A stretch of 64,000 nucleotides of DNA from Actinacidiphila paucisporea. Lineage in GTDB: Bacteria; Actinomycetota; Actinomycetes; Streptomycetales; Streptomycetaceae. The translations under genes were made by a program, and so were the position numbers. Position 1 is the stretch's first letter; every line of letters starts with the position of its first letter. The stretch lies in contig NZ_FRBI01000029.1 in the NCBI RefSeq assembly GCF_900142575.1, forward strand, positions 1 through 64,000, read 5' to 3'. Under the pieces are notes generated by a model that was given only the letters and a program-made list of their open reading frames with translations, was not told the DNA's origin and searched no databases. Positions 27,714-36,257 of this stretch are shown here, one piece after another.

Positions 27714-28901
27714 ATGAGTCGATATCAGGACTTTCCCCCCGCTCAAGGCGAGACTTGGCGCGTGGCAGGCAGCGACGACACCCCCGATCCGGCCGCACCT
27801 GCTGCCCCGCCGCCCGGCGGACCCGGTTCTCGCGACACGCACGGCACGCCACGTGCCCGAATGCCGCGCTGGCTGCCGCGCGCACTGCTGCTCGCCCTCG
27901 CGCTCATCGCCTGCTATCAGTTCGCACACTGGGCCTTCGACCGGCTCCTCGGACTGCTCGTCAACATCGTGGTCTCGTTCTTCTGTGCCGTGGCCATCGA
28001 GCCCGCGGTGGAATGGATGGCCACCCGGGGAGTCCGCCGCGGGGCGGCCACCGGCCTGGTCATTCTGGTGGTGCTGGCCGCGGCGGCGGGCTTCCTCCTG
28101 GCGCTCGGCTCGCTGCTGGTCGACCAGATCGGCACCATCGTGCGCAATCTGCCGCAGTACGTGGACGACGTCGTCGTGTGGATCAACAGGACCTTCCACT
28201 CCCACCTCGACACCGGCAGGCTCCGGGACAACGTCCTGCACTCCGACTGGGTGCGCACCTATCTCGCGAACGGCGCGAGCAGCGTGTGGGGACTGTCGGC
28301 CACCGTCGTCGGCACCGTCTTCCAGCTCTTCACCGTGCTGCTGTTCACCTACTACTTCGCCGCCGACGGCCCGCGGCTGCGGCGCGCGCTGTGCTCCGTA
28401 CTGCCGCCCGCCCACCAGGCGGAGGTGCTGCGCGCCTGGGAGATCGCGGTCGCCAAGACCGGCGGCTACCTCTACTCCCGCGCGCTGATGGCGCTGATCT
28501 CCGGAGTCGCGCACTACATCCTGCTCCAGGTGCTCGGGGTGCCCTACGCGCCCGCGCTCGCCGTCTGGGTCGGGCTGGTCTCGCAGTTCATCCCGACCGT
28601 CGGCACCTATCTGGCGGGCGCGCTACCGGTCCTGATCGCGTTCACCGAGGACCCGTGGGACGCCCTGTGGGTGCTGTGCTTCGTCGTGGTCTACCAGCAG
28701 TTCGAGAACTACCTGCTGCAGCCGCGGATCACCGCGCGCACCGTGGACATCCACCCGGCGGTCGCCTTCGGCTCGGTCATCGCGGGCACGGCCCTGCTCG
28801 GCGCGGTCGGCGCCCTCATCGCGATCCCCGCGACCGCCACCCTGCAGGGCTTCTTCGCAGCCTACGTGCGGCGCTACGAAGTGACCGATCCCCGGGCCTG
28901 A
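27714..28901 (+). CDS. AI-2E family (PerM-like) membrane transporter
   Basis: The 395-residue integral membrane protein belongs to the AI-2E/PerM family. It has a Pro-rich N-terminal tail of ~50 residues and about seven or eight hydrophobic segments. It also has the long soluble loop (about 145-190; IGTIVRNLPQYVDDVVVWIN) typical of the family. The C-terminal signature is clear: SQFIPTVGTYLAGALPVLIA, VYQQFENYLLQPRI and PATATLQGFFAAYVRRY. Family substrates range from autoinducer-2 to sodium and are not predictable here. ATG 27714 has no clear ribosome site; GTG 27762 is a real alternative. Confidence 0.85.
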   Translation: MSRYQDFPPAQGETWRVAGSDDTPDPAAPAAPPPGGPGSRDTHGTPRARMPRWLPRALLLALALIACYQFAHWAFDRLLGLLVNIVVSFFCAVAIEPAVEWMATRGVRRGAATGLVILVVLAAAAGFLLALGSLLVDQIGTIVRNLPQYVDDVVVWINRTFHSHLDTGRLRDNVLHSDWVRTYLANGASSVWGLSATVVGTVFQLFTVLLFTYYFAADGPRLRRALCSVLPPAHQAEVLRAWEIAVAKTGGYLYSRALMALISGVAHYILLQVLGVPYAPALAVWVGLVSQFIPTVGTYLAGALPVLIAFTEDPWDALWVLCFVVVYQQFENYLLQPRITARTVDIHPAVAFGSVIAGTALLGAVGALIAIPATATLQGFFAAYVRRYEVTDPRA

Positions 28902-28918
28902 CGGCCCCGGCGGGTCGC

Positions 28919-28948
28919 TTGACACGGAATTCGAACATCCATTCTTAT
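28919..28948 (+). promoter_or_regulatory. recA upstream promoter region with LexA (SOS) box
   Basis: TTGACA (28919-28924) looks like a -35 element. The overlapping sequence CGAACATCCATTCT (28932-28945) resembles the Gram-positive SOS box CGAAC-N4-GTTCG with two mismatches in the right half. GAACATCCATTCT is the LexA-box sequence I recall for Streptomyces recA. LexA bound here would block the distal promoter. Confidence 0.6.
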
Positions 28949-29052
28949 GGAGGCGCCGGGCGGATTTCCTGGTCGGCGGCATGGATTCGGGCCGGAACTA
29001 CCCGGCCGGAACCGCCCGAGTTATCCACAGGCCGGAGCGACGTCCGGGCGCA

Positions 29053-29075
29053 TTGTCAGTGGCACGCGCTAGCGT
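29053..29075 (+). promoter_or_regulatory. RecA-NDp (PafBC-type) LexA-independent DNA-damage promoter of recA
   Basis: TTGTCAGTGGC (29053-29063), six bases, then TAGCGT (29070-29075) match the recA-type promoter first described in S. rimosus. The TGTCRGTG-N8-TANNNT motif used by PafBC in mycobacteria matches in every fixed position. The expected transcript would start about 35 bases before the recA ATG. Confidence 0.8.
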
Positions 29076-29118
29076 CGTGGACGTGAAGCGATCGAACCAG
29101 ACATCCCGGGTGGAACCC

Positions 29119-30234
29119 ATGGCAGGAAACGACCGCGACAAGGCGCTTGACGCCGCGCTCGCACAGATTGAACGGCAGTTCGGCAAAGGCGCGGTCATGC
29201 GCCTCGGCGACCGGCCGAATGAGCCCATCGAGGTCATCCCCACCGGGTCGACCGCCCTGGACGTGGCCCTCGGCGTCGGCGGACTGCCGCGCGGCCGGGT
29301 GGTAGAGGTGTACGGCCCCGAGTCCTCGGGCAAGACGACGCTCACCCTGCACGCGGTGGCCAACGCGCAGAAGGCCGGCGGCACGGTGGCGTTCGTGGAC
29401 GCCGAGCACGCCCTCGATCCCGATTACGCCAAGGCGCTCGGCGTCGACACCGACAACCTGCTGCTGTCCCAGCCGGACACCGGCGAGCAGGCGCTCGAAA
29501 TCGTGGACATGCTGGTCCGCTCCGGCGCCATCGACCTCATCGTGATCGACTCCGTGGCAGCCCTCGTGCCGCGGGCCGAGATCGAGGGTGAGATGGGCGA
29601 CTCGCACGTCGGCCTCCAGGCCCGGCTGATGAGCCAGGCACTCCGCAAGATCACCAGCGCGCTCAACCAGTCGAAGACCACCGCGATCTTCATCAACCAG
29701 CTCCGCGAGAAGATCGGTGTGATGTTCGGCTCACCGGAGACCACCACCGGCGGCCGCGCGCTGAAGTTCTACGCCTCCGTCCGGCTCGACATCCGCCGGA
29801 TCGAGACGCTCAAGGACGGCACCGACGCGGTCGGCAACCGCACCCGCGTCAAGGTGGTCAAGAACAAGGTCGCGCCGCCCTTCAAGCAGGCCGAGTTCGA
29901 CATCCTCTACGGCCATGGCATCAGCCGTGAGGGCGGTCTGATCGACATGGGCGTCGAGCAGGGCTTCGTCCGCAAGTCCGGCGCCTGGTACACGTACGAG
30001 GGCGACCAGCTCGGCCAGGGCAAGGAAAACGTCCGCAATTTCCTCAAGGACAACCCGGATCTCGCGGACGAGATCGAGAAGCGGATCAAGGAAAAGCTGG
30101 GCGTCGGCGTGCCGAAGACCACCGAAGCCCCGGCAGTCCAGCCGGGCGCCGACGCGGTAGGTGTCGCGGCGCCGGCCAAGGCCGAGGTCCCGGCGCCGAA
30201 GAAGGCGGCCAAGGCCACCGCTGCCAAGGCCTGA
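29119..30234 (+). CDS. recA: Recombinase RecA
   Basis: RecA forms filaments on single-stranded DNA for recombination and stimulates LexA self-cleavage. The 371-residue protein has Walker A GPESSGKTT near residue 68, Walker B LIVIDSVAAL near 145, and the L2 DNA-binding loop with FINQLREKIGVMFGSPETT. A Lys/Ala/Pro-rich C-terminal tail (PAKAEVPAPKKAAKATAAKA) of about 40 residues replaces the acidic tail of E. coli and is typical of streptomycetes. ATG 29119 gives the family N-terminus (MAGNDRDKALDAALAQIERQ); the upstream open frame covers the promoter. recX follows after 4 bases. Confidence 0.98.
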   Translation: MAGNDRDKALDAALAQIERQFGKGAVMRLGDRPNEPIEVIPTGSTALDVALGVGGLPRGRVVEVYGPESSGKTTLTLHAVANAQKAGGTVAFVDAEHALDPDYAKALGVDTDNLLLSQPDTGEQALEIVDMLVRSGAIDLIVIDSVAALVPRAEIEGEMGDSHVGLQARLMSQALRKITSALNQSKTTAIFINQLREKIGVMFGSPETTTGGRALKFYASVRLDIRRIETLKDGTDAVGNRTRVKVVKNKVAPPFKQAEFDILYGHGISREGGLIDMGVEQGFVRKSGAWYTYEGDQLGQGKENVRNFLKDNPDLADEIEKRIKEKLGVGVPKTTEAPAVQPGADAVGVAAPAKAEVPAPKKAAKATAAKA

Positions 30235-30238
30235 CGCC

Positions 30239-30811
30239 ATGGCGCGCAGGTCCCAGGAGCGCGGCGGCTCTTCCGAGTCGAGGGCCTCGCAAGAGCCGCC
30301 GCTCGATCCCGAGGAGCAGGCGCGGGCGCTGTGCCTGCGCCTGCTCACCGGGACTCCGCGCACCCGGCGGCAGCTCGCCGACGCCATGCGCAAGCGGGAG
30401 ATCCCCGAGGAGGTCGCGGAATACGTCCTGGAGCGCTTCCAGGACGTGGGCCTGATCGACGACCAGGCGTTCGCCAACGCATGGGTGGAGTCACGGCACC
30501 GCGGCCGCGGCCTGGCCCGCCGGGCCCTCGCCCAGGAGCTGCGCCATCGAGGGGTGGAGGCCGAGCTGGTGAGCGAGGCCGTCGGTCTGCTCGACCCGGA
30601 GCAGGAGGAGGAGACCGCACGGGCCCTGGTGCAGCGCCGGCTGCCCGGTACGCGCGGCCTGGAGCGGGACCGGCGGATCCGGCGGCTGGCCGGGATGCTC
30701 GCCCGCAAGGGCTACGGCGAGGCGCTGGCCCTGAAGGTGGTGCGTGACGCCCTCGTGCAGGAGCAGGAGGAAAGCGCCGACAGCGCGGAGGGACTGGACC
30801 CATGGGAATAG
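30239..30811 (+). CDS. recX: Regulatory protein RecX
   Basis: RecX binds RecA filaments and restrains their activity. The 190-residue protein has the usual three repeated helical modules (about 45-95, 95-140, 145-185): LRLLTGTPRTRRQLADAM, VGLIDDQAFANAWVESRHRG, and IRRLAGMLARKGYGEALALK. An N-terminal Ser/Glu-rich extension precedes them. ATG 30239 lies 4 bases after the recA stop, so both share transcripts. The C-terminus is acidic. It converges on the FAD monooxygenase gene 55 bases away. Confidence 0.95.
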   Translation: MARRSQERGGSSESRASQEPPLDPEEQARALCLRLLTGTPRTRRQLADAMRKREIPEEVAEYVLERFQDVGLIDDQAFANAWVESRHRGRGLARRALAQELRHRGVEAELVSEAVGLLDPEQEEETARALVQRRLPGTRGLERDRRIRRLAGMLARKGYGEALALKVVRDALVQEQEESADSAEGLDPWE

Positions 30812-30866
30812 CCGAGCGGCCGGGCCGTCCGGCGTAGGACCACCCCGCCACCTACCGCCCAGCTGC

Positions 30867-32582
30867 CTACCGCGTCCGCCCGCTGACGCGCGGGCCCGCC
30901 GCGCTGCCTCCCGGCATTCCGCGGGCTTCGGAATGTTGACCGCCGTCGTCCTGGCCGTCCTCCTCGTCACCGCCGCCCGTGGTCGGCGGACCGCCGCGGG
31001 CGAGGTCAGCGTAGGAGTACAGCTCGGCGGGCCGGCAGCCGACCATGGCGGTGACCAGATGGCCGTCCGGCCGGATCAGCAGCACCGTGTGCGCCGTTGC
31101 CCCCGGGTAGGTCTCGGCAACCAGCAGTTCCGCGGGAGTGGGCAGTGCGGCGACCGCCGACGCCAGCCGGGGCATCAACCCGGCCGTCAGCCAGTGCCTG
31201 CTCTCCCACACCCCCGTGCCTGGCGCGATCAGGACCACCACCAGCCCCTGCCCCAGCCGGTCCCGCAACCGCCCGACCGTTCCGTCGAGCGAGGTCACCT
31301 GCACATCGGCGACCTGCCCGCCCGGCGCCGTGTCGCATCCCGCCACCAGTGGGGACGCCCCGGACCTGCCGCCGCCCGACCGCGGCGCGGGCAGCGCGAG
31401 CGGCGAGCGCCCGTAGACCCGGGAGGCGGCTGCCGCTCCCAGCCCCAGGTGGCTGTCGGTCAGCAGTTCCGCCTGCCCGCGCGCCGACCCGGACAGCAGC
31501 GACTGCCGTACGGTCTGCCAGGTGCCGCTGGCCCGGAGCAGGGGAAGCACCTGGTCGGTGGCCCGCAGCCGGGCGCCGACCGCGCCGCGCCGCTCGGCCT
31601 CGTAGCTGTTGAGCAGCAGCTTGGACGCACCGTCGTGCCAGGCGAGGGCCAGTTTCCAGGACAGGTTCTCGGCGTCCCGCAGACCCTCCTCGACGCTCTG
31701 TGCGCCGAGCGCCCCCATCAGGTGCGCGGCGTCCCCGGCCAGGAAGGCCCGGCCGGACCGCCAGCGCCTGGCAAGCCGCTGGTGCACCGAGTAGTCGGCG
31801 GAGCCCACCACCTCGTACGGCACGACGCTGCCGCACCACGTGGTGAGCGTGCCGCGCAGCCGCTCCACCAGGGCGTCAGGGGTCAGCGCACGGGCCTGTA
31901 CCGGCAGCAGCCAGTCAAGCCGCCACAGCCCCTCGGGAAGCGGCCGCGCCGTCACCTCCTGCCCGGCGGGAGCGCCCGGCGGGTCGCGGTGCAGCAGGGC
32001 CACGCCCGGCTCGGGCAGTTCGGCGCGCACCACCGCCACGGCATGCCGGTCCACCGCCGTGCGGCCGGGGAAGCGCACCCCCAGCAGCTTGCGTACCGTC
32101 GACCGCGGGCCGTCGCACCCGACCAGGTAACTGCCCCGCCACCAGGTCTCGTGCGAGCCGCTGGTGTGCACCGTGACCCCGCGCCCGTCCTGCTCCAGCG
32201 CGTCCACCCGGCAGCCGGCCACGATCCGCACGGAGCCGCACCGGAGCAGCGCCTGCCGCAGGCCGTTCTCCAGCCGGTGCTGTGCGATGTGCACCGGCGC
32301 GTCGTCGGCTCCGAAATCGATCCGCGCCACCTCGGCGCGCCGCCGTACGGTGCGCCAGCCGATCCAGGCGGCGCCCTCCTCGCGGGCGGCGGGGAAGCCC
32401 AGCCGCTCGACCAGCGCGACCTCCGCCGGCCCCAGCACCGCGGTACGCGACCGCCGCAACCCCTCGGCGTCGGCGATCACCTCCGATTCGTCCAGGAGGA
32501 TGACGGGGACGTCGCGGCGGGCCAGCGCGAGGGCGAGGGTCAGGCCCACAGGGCCCGCCCCCGCGACGATCACCGGGTCCAT
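30867..32582 (-). CDS. FAD-dependent aromatic-ring-type monooxygenase with thioredoxin-like C-terminus
   Basis: A 571-residue class A flavoprotein monooxygenase (FAD_binding_3 family). The dinucleotide fold is at the N-terminus (PVIVAGAGPVGLTLALALAR). The DG-type motif is at LVGCDGPRSTVRKLLG near 160, and the second FAD motif at FLAGDAAHLMGALGAQSVEE near 280. The ~130 residues after about 430 look like the thioredoxin-like domain found in phenol-hydroxylase-type enzymes. An acidic, Gly-rich tail closes the protein. Such enzymes hydroxylate aromatic substrates or polyketides; the substrate is unknown and no pathway genes adjoin it. ATG 32582 gives the full FAD fold; the longer open frame beyond it is rejected because it overlaps the response-regulator gene on the other strand. 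Confidence 0.88.
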   Translation of the reverse strand: MDPVIVAGAGPVGLTLALALARRDVPVILLDESEVIADAEGLRRSRTAVLGPAEVALVERLGFPAAREEGAAWIGWRTVRRRAEVARIDFGADDAPVHIAQHRLENGLRQALLRCGSVRIVAGCRVDALEQDGRGVTVHTSGSHETWWRGSYLVGCDGPRSTVRKLLGVRFPGRTAVDRHAVAVVRAELPEPGVALLHRDPPGAPAGQEVTARPLPEGLWRLDWLLPVQARALTPDALVERLRGTLTTWCGSVVPYEVVGSADYSVHQRLARRWRSGRAFLAGDAAHLMGALGAQSVEEGLRDAENLSWKLALAWHDGASKLLLNSYEAERRGAVGARLRATDQVLPLLRASGTWQTVRQSLLSGSARGQAELLTDSHLGLGAAAASRVYGRSPLALPAPRSGGGRSGASPLVAGCDTAPGGQVADVQVTSLDGTVGRLRDRLGQGLVVVLIAPGTGVWESRHWLTAGLMPRLASAVAALPTPAELLVAETYPGATAHTVLLIRPDGHLVTAMVGCRPAELYSYADLARGGPPTTGGGDEEDGQDDGGQHSEARGMPGGSAAGPRVSGRTR

Positions 32583-32871
32583 GGAGCAGCCCCCGGAAGA
32601 AGTGCGGTCACAAAGCGTATGCAACCCACTGCGCCTGCCCACGTCAAGCGACAGTGGCACGTCGGCGCGGTGCGCCGACCTGCGCCCGGCGCATGCCGGT
32701 GGCATCGAACGGCGCCGGTGACGCGTACCGGCTCGGTAACGGTCGGCACCGTGAGCCGGTAGCCCCTTGACGCACCCCGGGCCGATCAGCGTGGATTCGG
32801 TCACAGGGCCGGGCACGACCGGCCCGAACGGACGAGGCCGCACCTGGCAGGCCAGAAGGAGGAGACCGCAG
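32583..32871. other. Divergent intergenic region, FAD monooxygenase / response regulator
   Basis: The 289-bp region separates two divergent genes and should contain both promoters. A TTGACG at 32767-32772 could be a -35 for the response regulator, without a clear -10. Partial palindromes such as GGCGCATGCC (about 32688-32697) are visible, but no known operator. No gene is supported here. Confidence 0.4.
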
Positions 32872-33627
32872 ATGCGGCTGCTGCTGGTGGAGGACGACGA
32901 CCGGGTCGCCGCGGCCGTCTCCGCACTCCTCGGCAAGCACGGATTCGACGTCAAGCATGCCCGCAGCGGCGAGGAGGCGATCCAGGCGCTGCTTCCCGAC
33001 GGCGGTCCGGCCTTCGACTGCGTCCTCCTCGACCTCGGCCTGCCCGACCAGGACGGTTTCGAGGTGTGCAGCCGCATCAGGCGCAGGACGGGCACCCCGG
33101 TGATCATGGTCACCGCCCGCGCCGACGTCAGGTCCCGGATCCACGGTCTCAACCTGGGCGCCGACGACTACATCGTGAAGCCGTACGACACGGGGGAGCT
33201 GCTCGCCCGCATCCATGCCGTCAGCCGCCGGCCGCCCCTGGCCGCGGCCGGCCCCGTGTCGCCGGAGCAGCTGCCCGGCGCCGGGTCGGCAGCCGCTCCG
33301 GACAGCGCCGGGCCGGCCGCGCAGCGCACCCGGCTGCTGCTCGGCCCGATCGCCATCGAGCTGCCCACCCGGCGTGTCACCGTGGACGGCGCCCCGATCG
33401 TGCTGACCCGTAAGGAGTTCGACCTGCTGGCGCTGCTCGCCGGGCGGCCCGGCGTGGTCTTCCGCCGGGAGCAGATCATCAGCGAGGTGTGGCGGACCGC
33501 ATGGGAGGGTACGGGCCGCACCCTTGAGGTCCATGTCGCCTCGCTGCGCTCGAAGCTGCGTACCCCGGCCATGATCGAGACGGTCCGCGGTGTCGGCTAC
33601 CGGCTCGTCGTACCGTCCGCCGGCTGA
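32872..33627 (+). CDS. OmpR/PhoB family response regulator
   Basis: This 251-residue regulator has a receiver domain (1-118; acidic LLVEDDDRV, phospho-acceptor Asp near residue 54 in LLDLGLPDQDG, lysine in YIVKPYD). A Pro/Ala-rich linker of ~45 residues leads to a winged-helix DNA-binding domain (about 160-250; LTRKEFDLLALLAGRPGVV and LEVHVASLRSKL). ATG 32872 has AAGGAGG about 9 bases upstream, so the longer frame from 32767 is rejected. The sensor kinase gene starts 23 bases downstream, so they form one two-component system. The signal is unknown. Confidence 0.93.
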   Translation: MRLLLVEDDDRVAAAVSALLGKHGFDVKHARSGEEAIQALLPDGGPAFDCVLLDLGLPDQDGFEVCSRIRRRTGTPVIMVTARADVRSRIHGLNLGADDYIVKPYDTGELLARIHAVSRRPPLAAAGPVSPEQLPGAGSAAAPDSAGPAAQRTRLLLGPIAIELPTRRVTVDGAPIVLTRKEFDLLALLAGRPGVVFRREQIISEVWRTAWEGTGRTLEVHVASLRSKLRTPAMIETVRGVGYRLVVPSAG

Positions 33628-33650
33628 CCCGGCCGCCCTGGTACCGCGCC

Positions 33651-35081
33651 GTGCGCTCCCGCCTGCTTCCGCTGCTGATCGTGCTGATGGCCGGTGTCCT
33701 GCTGGCCCTCGGCATCCCGCTGGCCGCGAGCCTGGCCGCCGCGCAGCAGCAGCGTGTGGTCGTCGACCGCATCGACGACACCACGCGCTTCGCCGCGCTC
33801 GCGCAGTTCGTCACCGCGCGCGACGAGCAGAAATCCGTCGTGGACAGCGTGGACGACGAAAGACTGCACACATTGCGCACGGAACTGGCCAGGTACCAGC
33901 AGCTCTACGGCATCAGCGCCGGTGTCTTCTACCGTGACAGCGCCACCATGGCCGCGGCTCCCAAGAGCTGGCAGCTGCCCGCGGAGGGCGAACTCTACGA
34001 CGCCTACGAGTCGGCGCTGCTGGGCCGCCGGGCCCACGACCCGGCGCAGGTGTGGCCCTGGCAGCACCGCAGGCTGGCCATCGCGTCGCCGATCGTGCGG
34101 GACGGCGACGTGGTGGCGGTCGTCGTCACCGACTCGCCGACCGGCGCCCTGCGCTCCCGCATCCTGCACGGCTGGATGCTGCTCGCGGCGGGTGAACTCG
34201 CGGCCATGGTCATCGCAGTGCTGTGCGCGGTGCGGCTGACCGGCTGGGTGCTGCTGCCGGTGGCCACCCTCGACCGGGTCACCCACGACATCGCCACCGG
34301 CCGGATGAAGTCCAGGGTCGGAGCGGCCGGCGGGCCGCCGGAACTGCGACGCCTGATCCGGTCGTTCAACGAGATGGCCGACAATGTCGAGGCCGTGCTC
34401 GACCAGCAGCGCGCCTTCGTCGCCGACGCCTCCCATCAGCTGCGCAATCCGCTGTCCGCACTGCTCCTGCGGATCGAACTGCTCGGCCTCGAATTGCCCG
34501 AGGGCCATACCGAGGCCGAGTCGGTCATGGAGGAGGGGCACCGGCTGGCACAGGTGCTCGACGATCTCCTGGGCCTGGCGCTCGCCGAGAATTCCGGCAG
34601 CCATCTGGCGGTCATGGACATCGCGGCCATGGCCCGTACGCGTACGGCCGCATGGCGGCCCGTCGCGGACCGGGCGGGCGTCGTCATGGACGTCGTCGCG
34701 TCGCCCGAGGGCGCCGCGGTGACCGGATGGGCCGATCCCGTCGCCCTGTCCAGTGCGCTGGACGCGGTGCTGGACAACGCCATCAAGTTCACCCCAGCCG
34801 GGGCCGCCGTCACGGTCGTGGTGGCGGCGGAGGGCGACAGTGCCACAGTCGTGGTGGCCGACAGCGGTCCGGGCCTCGCGGACGAGGAGCTGTCCAGGGT
34901 CGGCGACCGCTTCTGGCGCAGCGCCCGGCATCAGAATGTGCAGGGTTCCGGGCTCGGCCTGTCCATCGCCAAGGCACTGCTCAGCCAGGGCGGCGGCGCC
35001 ATCGCGTACCGCCACCACGATCCGTCCGGCCTCGAGGTCACCCTCCGCGTGCCGCGCGCGGCACCGGCCGTGGCCGCCTAG
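33651..35081 (+). CDS. Sensor histidine kinase
   Basis: This is the partner of the upstream OmpR-type regulator. The 476-residue protein has two membrane segments (about 5-28 and 183-206) flanking an extracytoplasmic sensor domain of ~155 residues with no recognised fold. A HAMP domain follows, then a HisKA domain with phospho-His in DASHQLRNPLSALL (about 263) and a HATPase (DNAIKFTPAGAAV, VADSGPGLADEE, GSGLGLSIAKAL). GTG 33651 starts right before the first membrane segment. The next gene, a TAXI solute-binding protein, converges on it. Such kinases are often paired with a binding protein that presents the ligand. Confidence 0.92.
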   Translation: MRSRLLPLLIVLMAGVLLALGIPLAASLAAAQQQRVVVDRIDDTTRFAALAQFVTARDEQKSVVDSVDDERLHTLRTELARYQQLYGISAGVFYRDSATMAAAPKSWQLPAEGELYDAYESALLGRRAHDPAQVWPWQHRRLAIASPIVRDGDVVAVVVTDSPTGALRSRILHGWMLLAAGELAAMVIAVLCAVRLTGWVLLPVATLDRVTHDIATGRMKSRVGAAGGPPELRRLIRSFNEMADNVEAVLDQQRAFVADASHQLRNPLSALLLRIELLGLELPEGHTEAESVMEEGHRLAQVLDDLLGLALAENSGSHLAVMDIAAMARTRTAAWRPVADRAGVVMDVVASPEGAAVTGWADPVALSSALDAVLDNAIKFTPAGAAVTVVVAAEGDSATVVVADSGPGLADEELSRVGDRFWRSARHQNVQGSGLGLSIAKALLSQGGGAIAYRHHDPSGLEVTLRVPRAAPAVAA

Positions 35082-35111
35082 CGGCGCGGACCCCCGCAAT
35101 GGACGGGACGG

Positions 35112-36128
35112 CTACGGCTTGACCGAGCGGTAGTAGCGCTCGGCGCCCGCATGCAGCGGCAAGGGGTCGGTGAAGACCGCTGTCCGCAGATCCACCAGCT
35201 GGGCGGCGTGCACGACACTCCCGATCGCGTCCCGGCTGTCGATCACCGCCCGGGTCAGCCGCTGCACCAGCCCGGCGTCGGCGCGGTCCGTGGTGATCAG
35301 CAGATTGGCCACCGCGACTGTGGACACCGCCTTGCCGTCCTGCGCCGCCGGATAGGCGTCGGCCGGCATCACCGCCTGCCGGTAGTAGGCCATGTCGGCG
35401 CCCATAGCGTGCAGCGGGGCGACCAGGTCCCCGAGTTGCACGAGCCTGATCCGTGCCACGGGAGTCGCCATCGCGGAGACCGCGGCGGTCGGCAGCCCGC
35501 CGGACCAGAAGAACGCGTCGAGCCGGCCGTCGAGCAGCATCGCGGGCGCCTGGTCGATGCCGATCGGCTCGGCTGTGACGTCCCTGTTCATGTCCATGCC
35601 CGCCGCGGCGAACAGGCGCCGGGTGATGAGGTTGACGCCGGAGTCCGCCTGCCCCACCCCGACCGTCATATGGCGCAGGTCGCGGATCGAGCGCACCGGC
35701 GAGTCACGCGGTACGACCAGTTGCATGTAGTCGTCGTAGAGCCGCGCGACAGCCCGCAGCCCTGACTTCCCCGGGCCGTCGTAACTGGCCACCGCGTCGG
35801 CCGCCGCGATGGTGAAGTCGGCCCGCCCCGAGGCGACCCGCTTGATGTTGTCCACGGATCCCTCCGTGTGCACCAGCGCGACGTCGACCCCGGGCAGCGC
35901 CGTCCGCAGGTCGCTCTGCAGCAGCATGCCGTACTTCTCGTACACACCGTTGGCGACGCCCGTGGCGAAGGACAGCGGCACTCGCGGGTAGCCGGGGCCG
36001 CCGGACGGGACCAGCCACCACAGCAGGAGCGCCAGCGCCGACGCGGCGGCCAGCGCGGTCTGCAGCACTCGCCGGCGCCGGGCACGGCGGCTCTGCGGCC
36101 ACAGGATGCCGAGGCGGGGGAGGTCCAT
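35112..36128 (-). CDS. TAXI family TRAP-type solute-binding protein
   Basis: The 338-residue protein belongs to the TAXI (TRAP-associated extracytoplasmic immunogenic) family. An N-terminal Arg-rich stretch and one hydrophobic segment (about 21-44; LQTALAAASALALLLWWLVP) anchor or export it. There is no lipobox cysteine. Family signatures follow: PLSFATGVANGVYEKYG, then DFTIAAADAVASYDG, and GVGQADSGVNLITRRLFAAA. No TRAP membrane subunits (DctQM-like) lie nearby, so it may act as a ligand sensor for the adjacent two-component system rather than in transport. ATG 36128 is preferred; the ribosome site is weak. Confidence 0.88.
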   Translation of the reverse strand: MDLPRLGILWPQSRRARRRRVLQTALAAASALALLLWWLVPSGGPGYPRVPLSFATGVANGVYEKYGMLLQSDLRTALPGVDVALVHTEGSVDNIKRVASGRADFTIAAADAVASYDGPGKSGLRAVARLYDDYMQLVVPRDSPVRSIRDLRHMTVGVGQADSGVNLITRRLFAAAGMDMNRDVTAEPIGIDQAPAMLLDGRLDAFFWSGGLPTAAVSAMATPVARIRLVQLGDLVAPLHAMGADMAYYRQAVMPADAYPAAQDGKAVSTVAVANLLITTDRADAGLVQRLTRAVIDSRDAIGSVVHAAQLVDLRTAVFTDPLPLHAGAERYYRSVKP

Positions 36129-36257
36129 GCCCCGCGATCCTGCCAGGCCGCGCCGATACGCGGAAGGGCCGGTGGACACGGGCGGGGGCCGGTGGCCCGC
36201 GGGCGTCGGAAGGCGGAGGCGACACCGCCCGGGAACCACGTACTCTGGTGGATTGTT

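Noticed and set aside
28981..29118. Longer RecA start within the upstream open frame
   Set aside because: It would translate the RecA-NDp promoter and is not conserved in the family; ATG 29119 gives the known N-terminus.
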